Part shown: one piece after another, positions 57,641-64,000 of the stretch
Position numbering within the stretch: position 1 is the stretch's first letter
Layout: the number at the start of each line of letters is the position of its first letter
Assembly: GCF_023101765.2 (NCBI RefSeq)
Contig: NC_064236.1
Coordinates: forward strand, 17,510,993-17,574,992
Length of the DNA: 64,000 bases
Reading direction: 5' to 3'
From: Spodoptera frugiperda
Lineage: Eukaryota > Arthropoda > Insecta > Lepidoptera > Noctuidae
The notes under the pieces: model-generated
Database searches by the model: none
Told to the model about the DNA's origin: nothing
Seen by the model: only the letters and a program-made list of their open reading frames with translations
Program-made: the position numbers and the translations under genes

Positions 57641-57658
57641 ATCACGTCGGGGTCACCA
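57641..57658 (-). other. Primer-binding site, tRNA-Trp
   Basis: Minus-strand TGGTGACCCCGACGTGAT starts one base after the 5' LTR. It is complementary to the 3' end of insect tRNA-Trp (ATCACGTCGGGGTCA plus CCA), 18 of 18 bases as I recall that tRNA. Confidence 0.85.
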
Positions 57659-57659
57659 C

Positions 57660-57925
57660 TTTATGGAACAGAGAGTAAAGTTCCCTAAGAAAAGGAGGAT
57701 CCTCCGACCAGGCGAGGTGATCAGCCTGGCGGGCTTTCTGCCCAGTTGGGTATCCCAACTTACAACAGTTGTTGTACGTTGGGATTTTCTATCCGTGTTA
57801 ATTCGCATGTAAACTTCATATGTGCGATGCAGGATATTTGTGACGTCATCCATTGATTTGCTCGTCGATAGTCTATGTGCGACTTCTGTCATCTGTCACT
57901 TGTTACTTGTCAGAGTGTCGCCACA
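57660..57925 (-). repeat. 5' LTR of TRIM-like element
   Basis: 266 bp, offset exactly 768 from the other LTR. The only difference noticed is the fifth base (T here, G at 56896). Confidence 0.92.
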
Positions 57926-57929
57926 ATCT

Positions 57930-59552
57930 AATCAAATTTAATTGGTCAAGTATGTAATGATCTAATTACATGTGAATGATTAGACAAATGAATCCTCTGC
58001 TCACTCGATTGACTATAGTAATCTAGTATGAACTAAACTTCTCTGATTAGTTTAACATAATGATTTATTTTTTTAACCTGTGGTGTGCAGAAATGCATGT
58101 CTACGCGAGACATAATGTATTTTCTATTGCGTCTTATAACCGTTTGTGCGGTTAAATCAAATCAGTACAGTAATATGTCCCATTTTTGTAGGATTCATAA
58201 ATGTGCACCTTTTAATTTACTTAGCAGTATCTTTTGTTTTTTCTATGATGTCGAGTGGGCTCATTTACAGGTCACATACACATAACATACGAACCCGGAA
58301 AAAGAATTTTTGGATCACGTAGATAAGTACTCGTAAAGTGCATTTACGGACCTGACTTACACATCAGATACAGAAATATACTCGAAAGCAGTTCACAAGC
58401 TGCTCGCAATCGCTAGACCTGGACGCACCATAAAAACAAAAGTAGGTAATAATTTACAGAACCATTTTACCATGGTTTGTCGAATAAAAGAAATCAATGA
58501 TTAAGTTTTCACAGCAATACGATTTAAATGGCCGTCTCAACTTCTTAATCGTTTGGAATTCAATGAAAATGGACGATTTCTATTTTGCTGTAAATCTGAA
58601 AGTGCAATTCAATCGTCGTCAATATCGGAAAATTAATAGAAATGCTTTGAAATAGCCCCAGTATTTGTACTAAGACTTTGGAACGATTATTTTGCAATTT
58701 TGACATAATTTTTTCTTAGCATTATTTTTTCAATCTGTTGCGTAATCTACCTAGATTGACCTGGAAACTGGATGCAATAATTGGGTGGCTTTCCAAGCCG
58801 CTGTAAGGAAGCTTGGTCGATGGTCGTAGTGTACTTATTATTTTTTTCCCAAGTAGTTCTTAAGCTGCTATAGCTTTACTTCGAAAAAAGCTAAAATAAA
58901 TTCGGTTTGGTTGAGAAAAATATGAAATTTGTTTCTGAAGTTCTAGTTAAATAATGTTTCAGGTAACTAATATTTTTGTGTAAAAGGATTTTTCGTACTA
59001 ACGTACTTTGCAAACAAGACGTAAGCATCAAAACATGATTTAATTACCTTTTTTCTGTCTCATTGTCGTTGGCAGCTCATGTGTGCGTCTTCATCAATCT
59101 TAATCCACGTTGCTAGCCAAATGCTTTTCACGTTAATGCATCGACATTGATGTTCCTACTGCTCTGATAAAGTATTAGACCTAGACTTCTTCTCAGAATC
59201 AAAGGTGTCGTAATAGCTGACTAAGAATCAGTTCATATCTGGCGTAAAATACGTATGATGTATCATCGGTTGAGTGTGAACGGTCAATGACTTTTTATAC
59301 ATAATTTTGTCTGATATGGCGTTACCCGACGCATATTCCGTCAGATATGAACCGATCCTAAGCCACTACGCATTTAACAGAGAAATAATAAGATATCTGA
59401 TAAGCTTGAACCTCTTAGACTGAGCGTAAACTGCCAAGCGAGATTTAAATGAATTTTCTCAAGTGGAGGACGCTCATAGTCTAGTAGAGGACTGTCTCAG
59501 GCAATTGATGCATAATTTGTTTTTTCAGCAGCGTTTACCTTACGCTATGGTT
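57930..59552. other. AT-rich; nothing recognised
   Basis: No supported feature. Confidence 0.3.
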
Positions 59553-59672
59553 TTCTCCTGTGTCGTCGGTACGTTTACAAACATTCAAGTTCATATAGAC
59601 ATCACACTCAGACCCGGAACAACAATTTGCAGTTCACACAAAAAGTTGCTCCGAGGCAGCCATTTGCCCACG
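59553..59672 (-). mobile_element. Diverged SINE body, head type 1
   Basis: Plus-strand 'tctcctgtgtcgtcggta', 'cagacccggaacaacaattt' and 'gttgctccgaggcagcca' are the reverse of the SINE body at 29161. The head is partly lost and the tail absent. Confidence 0.65.
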
Positions 59673-60990
59673 CGATCAAGTCTATAATAATTTTAATTAT
59701 AATTCGAATATAAGAAGAATTTCATAATTATATTTTTTTGACATACCTACTTATTTGAATGGGTTACAGCTCGCACCATCCTCAGTGCTCATGGCTATGA
59801 GTTCCGGCTTGACATGAAACTAGTAGAACTTTTCTAAAATAGTTCACATGAAATAATTTCGAGTATAGTAATGGATAAAAACAAAAATAAAATACTATTT
59901 TGATTAGTTTTTTATTACAAATCCGTTTTTTTCCAGGAAACTTTTATAGCAAAAATATGTTTACTTTTTATCACGTTTTTTACACCATTGATTTGTTTAT
60001 TTAGGGGAATGGTTTTACATAAAAAAACAAGGTATCGCTTTTGAATGCGTTGAATAGGAGCCTAAATTGAATTCCTGATTAAAAAAAAAACGAAAATTGG
60101 AAAGAATTTTCAGTTTGTATAAAAATTTTCACCTATAGCATAAATTAGATGCTAGATGAAAGGTGAATGTTGCACTTGCACCATATATGTCTACAATGCT
60201 ACGGAATGGTACGTCTTGAGTTTTTTTTTGTATTAATGCTGTCTCAGTTATGTATGTAACTATGATGATAAATGGAGAAAGAACAAATCTCAGATAAAGA
60301 GGATTGTTTTTTTCCCACTGATAGAGGTAATGGAACGCCAATTGCTCCAATTCTTACACACTTCTTTCGCTTCATCAACAGTCATAAGTCTTTTCATACT
60401 TGCTCGTCGGTTAAAGGTACTTTGAATTTGGCCCTTCTTTGATATATCCTGAATTAAGTCCAATGTGTTGGGACCTCAGTATGAGTTCCACTTGTATGGT
60501 TTTTCACTTAACCAAGTTTTACTGTATTTATTTTGCGTTGTTATTTCTGACGAGACAGAAACATGTGGATTACTCCAGTTATGTAGTTATGTAGGCGTAA
60601 GCTCGTTACTATTCAGATTCAACGAAGATTTACAACCAGCAGTTATTGTTTAACAACCAGTGTAAATGCGAAATGCTGCATTAAAATCGCTCATTTCCAT
60701 TAAACTGTTGTTCCTTTGTGTATGTTCCGCCGAATCTATTTAATTCCTCACTGTTTACATCATGTTTAGTTTTTTATTAGAGGTAAAAATAAATGTATGT
60801 TTGTTTATGATTTTGTTAGGAAATTGTCAATCGATAGATCGATATTGTCTCTGTTCAATAAACAAAGTTATTGCTTTTAAGAAGGTTAGCGATAAACCCC
60901 ACGCTTGGCAAAAATTGGTAAACGTCTTCCTCGCGTCTGTAGTTTTAGGACTTGATCCGTGGGCCATGTATTTAGTACTAGTTAGTAGAG
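59673..60990. other. AT-rich; nothing recognised
   Basis: No supported feature. Confidence 0.3.
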
Positions 60991-61143
60991 ATTAACAATG
61001 GATTTTTTTGCTCGTTCTTCTCCAATCGAAGCTACACTTTGGTACGAGTACCTAGCTTCATGGATAGACAGCCTGATGCACCTGGCAGCTTGAAAGTGGC
61101 TAAATAAGGATTAATTGAAATAAATCATTTGACTTTGACCTTG
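60991..61143 (+). mobile_element. LINE 3'-end-like repeat
   Basis: 'ttgctcgttcttctccaatc', 'gaagctacactttggtacga' and 'aattgaaataaatcatttga' then CTTTGACC: same block order as the minus-strand copy at 1409-1620. Confidence 0.5.
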
Positions 61144-61429
61144 ATTTAAAAAAAATGCTGTAGTCGTATTTTTACTCCTGATTTAGTTTTAATAAGAGTT
61201 GACACCACTTTACTTTTTCATAAAAAATATACTCTAATATGCAGTACCTATGAATTTTGATTTCCCATAGTTTAGTCAGCTTAAATCATCAACACACCTT
61301 TGATCTTTAGAGGGAAAAGCGAGTTCGTTCAGTATATTACGAAACAAAAACATCTCACTCTTACTACACAAACAATCTAAACTCTATACGAGGAACTCCA
61401 TACCGACACCATTCACAAAAGATAAGGAA
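61144..61429. other. Nothing recognised
   Basis: No supported feature. Confidence 0.3.
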
Positions 61430-62480
61430 GTTACAAAAAAAACACCATCTATACATATAATAAAATCGTAGAAAAGTGCTGTCTGTACATTGAAAATAAA
61501 AATAAAAAAAATAGCAGGGGTTATTGTTATGTCGATGTCGAACCCAAAAATGTAATTAACTTTTTTTGTCTGTTTGTCTGTTTGTCTGTTTGTCTGTTTG
61601 TCTGTTCGTCTGTGCGCGCTAATCTCAGAAACGGCTGAAAGTTGGATACTCTATATATTGTGGGATGCTTAAATTTACATTTTGTGTTTGTTTCATGTCA
61701 ATCGGTTATAAATAAAAAAGTTATGTCAAATTGAATCACGTCGAACATTTATGCTTATACCATTAATCTCCGCAACTATTTGACGGATTTGGTTGAAATT
61801 TGGTACAGATATAGTTTAGAACCTTAAAAGGACATAGACATATTTTTATTTCAAAAATCAAAAAATAAAAATAAGAAATAAATTATTTATAGATAATCTA
61901 TGTCGATCGTTACACGACTTCGGTTCATGTTATTGTTTTAATTCATCGAAAAAAAGTAAATAAATAGTAAAAAGGTATGAAAAAAATAATATCAATATAA
62001 TTAAACTTTTAGTACAAAGAAAATGCCCGAACGGAGTATAGATCAATAATCCGAGTTGTCTTTGGCGTTGGGTCGAAATAGATCGCGCTATGGTTTCGTT
62101 ACTCATTTGGTTGGGTATGGGCCGAGCGCTTCGGTACTGTCGTGGAAAATCAAAAATATTATAATAAAATCTGTAGAAGGTTCAATTCTGTACATTGAAA
62201 ATATTGAAAGAATAAATAGCAAGGGACACTGGATCGATACCAAACCTAAATTATGTGATTAAATTTTTTTTTGTCTGTCTGTCTGTCTGTATGTTCAGGC
62301 AAACATGAAAAGTAACGGTTCGATACTTGGTATAATTATATCTTACTATCCTGAGCATAAAATGGGATACTCTTTATCCTGGAAAAATACGTAGAAAAAA
62401 ATCCTTATTTTTCAGTTTTATTCTACAGAACGCGAGCTCAACACAGTAGCTCAATAGAGGGATCACCTTAATTATTATGG
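61430..62480 (+). repeat. Two diverged GTCT/TGTC-linked repeat units in tandem
   Basis: 'tataataaaatcgtagaaaa'...'ctgtacattgaaaataaaaa' then a TGTTTGTC run (61567-61612) is paralleled by 'ttataataaaatctgtagaa'...'ctgtacattgaaaatattga' then a GTCT run (62270-62291). The offset is about 710 bp. Non-coding. The second unit ends with 'tactctttatcctggaaaaa', a common lepidopteran repeat phrase. Confidence 0.65.
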
Positions 62481-62995
62481 GCCTCGCCGTATTTGGGTCC
62501 AACAGATATTTATAGAGGAAGTTACTCAAAATGGAGAAATAAAACTTCCAAAAAAAACACCATCAAAACTAAATTGGGTCACAGCTGCACATCCGCTGTC
62601 TCAGCCGCTGGACAAAATGCACAATTTTATATTTTTACCGTCACATTATTAGCTAGGCGCCAAGAATAACCAATGACGCGCTAGGATTGTGTACATGCAT
62701 GTTGCACGCAATGTTACTAAATACGACTTTGTACTGATTTACCGGACACGTTCCGACAGGCGGAAACTCTATTTCTGTGTATTTGGGAATTTTAACTGTT
62801 TTCGTGCGTGGTCTGTTTGGTAATGCGTGTTCTGTGCAGGCCAAGTTGCACTGGCTGATGCGATGTAGGTCTTATGCTGACAAAGTAATACTAAAATTAT
62901 TTTAAAGTACTAGTTTTATAATAACTCTATCGTGACATTTATTAAATTAACTAAAAACACAAGTTTTCTCACGTAATTATATTAAGCTAATTACG
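62481..62995. other. Nothing recognised
   Basis: No supported feature. Confidence 0.3.
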
Positions 62996-63100
62996 TGAAA
63001 GCTCTACTAGTTTCGCGTCTGCGCATCTCATGATGAAGAGTCCCTCACTCTTCATCATGAGATGCAGACGCGGTGACATCACGCAGCCTACTCAAAGCTT
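62996..63100. mobile_element. Hairpin MITE, 26-28-bp arms, 5-base loop
   Basis: CGCGTCTGCGCATCTCATGA to 63041 pairs with 63047-63072 with a single 2-base gap; loop CCCTC. Flanks 'gctctactag' and 'cagcctactcaaagctta' match the remnant at 3986-4072. Confidence 0.8.
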
Positions 63101-63410
63101 AGGCAGAGCACGAGTTAATTTGCTTATTTTGTTCAAGTGCAACGTTCAGGTCATATTATGAGACGCGCTGCTCCTAAACATGAGTCCCAGTATAACTTGA
63201 CACCGGTAGAGCTTTTTTCGAATACTTCACCGGAGTTGAGTAAGATTTAATCATCTTGTGTTGTGACTCGAGCCGTCGCGTCGTGCTCAAGCTACGGCAT
63301 TTGAGCTGAGCACTAGCTTTATTGCACTGTTTTTTTTTCTCTCATCGTCTCATTTACATTTCAATATTAACATTCTGATTAGTCGGCTTCTTCCTTTAAC
63401 ATCTGATGCA
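63101..63410. other. Nothing recognised
   Basis: No supported feature. Confidence 0.3.
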
Positions 63411-63605
63411 AAGTCAAAGGTGCTAAAATCACTACATAGTATAAAACAAAGTCACATTCTCTGTCCTTATGTCCCTTTGTATGCTTAAATCTTTAAAACT
63501 ACGCGATTTTGTTGCCGTATTTTCTTAAATAGAGTTTTTATGTATAATACATGCATAATAAATCACTATAGCACCCAAGCGAAGCTGGGGCATGTCGTTA
63601 GTTAA
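63411..63605 (-). repeat. Interspersed repeat, 'AAATCCGTT...' family, reverse copy
   Basis: 'ataaaacaaagtcacattct', 'ctgtccttatgtccctttgt', 'aatctttaaaactacgcgat' and 'gcacccaagcgaagctgggg' run in the reverse order of the repeats at 12660 and 30350. Confidence 0.6.
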
Positions 63606-64000
63606 TTATATTCTACCCTGCTGTCGCTATAATATTTCATCTTAGTACTTTACAAAAAGGATAGATCGCAATCATTTCCGAGCTATTCGGACTTCTAAAG
63701 TAATGAGATATTTTTTAAATGAACTTTTTACTTAAATACATAATAATTTCGCAATATCGAGAGAGCTCCGATCAACAAGCTTCGATTCAAATATTAAACG
63801 CGGATTGAAGAAGTGCATTTAATCTATCCAAGGTAGCTACTTTCATTAGGTTTGATGCAAATAAACAATTTTAGTTTTTATTACAACTTTTCGAAGGTTT
63901 TAATTACAATAGCAAAGAGATAAAATTTAATATTATGATGTTTAAGTTTATTATTATTCATTAATTGAACAACTATTCAATACAAATTATTATTCTATAA
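63606..64000. other. AT-rich; nothing recognised
   Basis: No supported feature up to the window end. Confidence 0.3.

Larger units (their letters stand above)
56892..57925 (-). mobile_element. Non-autonomous LTR retrotransposon (TRIM-like), 1034 bp
   Basis: Two 266-bp LTRs (56892-57157 and 57660-57925) differ at only one position I could find. The 502-bp interior has a primer-binding site, a polypurine tract and no coding frame. The target duplication is ATCT (56888-56891 and 57926-57929). LTRs begin TGTGGCGACAC on the minus strand. Insertion is very recent. It must have used proteins of an autonomous relative elsewhere in the genome. A diverged solo LTR of the family is at 37248. Superfamily (BEL/Pao or gypsy) cannot be set without a coding region. 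Confidence 0.93.

Noticed and set aside
56744..57892. Two near-identical minus-strand frames beginning MTEVAHRLSTSKS
   Set aside because: Both lie within the two LTRs of the TRIM-like element. They are chance frames duplicated with the LTR, not paralogous genes.

Overview
This looks like nuclear DNA of a moth, most likely a noctuid or close relative. The call rests on AT-rich, intron-like sequence packed with lepidopteran-type interspersed repeats: tRNA-headed SINEs ending in TATG runs, many 5'-truncated R1-clade-like LINE tails, MITE-like hairpins, GTCT/TGTC-linked repeats, and no dense coding. Species cannot be fixed by eye. No prokaryotic gene organisation, CRISPR array, rRNA or convincing functional tRNA gene is visible.

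Host coding content is very sparse. Two short candidate 5' coding exons lie on the + strand, each inside a GC-rich island and each ending at a splice donor. One at 2570-2685 encodes an Ig-like start. One at 35733-35803 begins MGSNCCK, a textbook N-myristoylation/palmitoylation start. Both end in phase 2, so they could be alternative first exons of one large gene or belong to two genes. The rest of the window then behaves like long introns or intergenic DNA.

The only long open frame is the 1309-residue gag-pol of a complete Ty1/copia retrotransposon on the minus strand (22799-27265). It has 153-bp LTRs differing at two positions, a 5-bp target duplication (GTAAT), a polypurine tract, and a primer-binding site matching the anticodon region of initiator tRNA-Met (half-tRNA priming). 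The frame is unbroken, so the copy is young and possibly competent.

A second LTR element, 56892-57925, is a 1034-bp non-autonomous (TRIM-like) copy. Its 266-bp LTRs are nearly identical, it has an 18-nt match to the 3' end of tRNA-Trp as primer site, a G-rich polypurine tract and a 4-bp target duplication. It has no coding capacity. A diverged solo LTR of the same family lies at 37248-37470.

The dominant repeat is one LINE family present as about 17 separate 3' fragments plus a tandem array, in both orientations. At 10235-11273 one copy sits inside another and both target duplications are readable. At 54798-56628 a tandem array of 178-bp LINE-tail units leads into a longer copy that keeps the C-terminal zinc-finger region of the polymerase, broken by one stop codon.

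Other structure: a perfect 34-bp inverted repeat at the left edge, hairpin MITEs at 6676-6787 and 63014-63072, short-arm MITEs near 31.1, 47.9 and 48.5 kb, a cluster of inverted GGCAACTTTACC motifs at 39250-40510, and several small tandem duplications.
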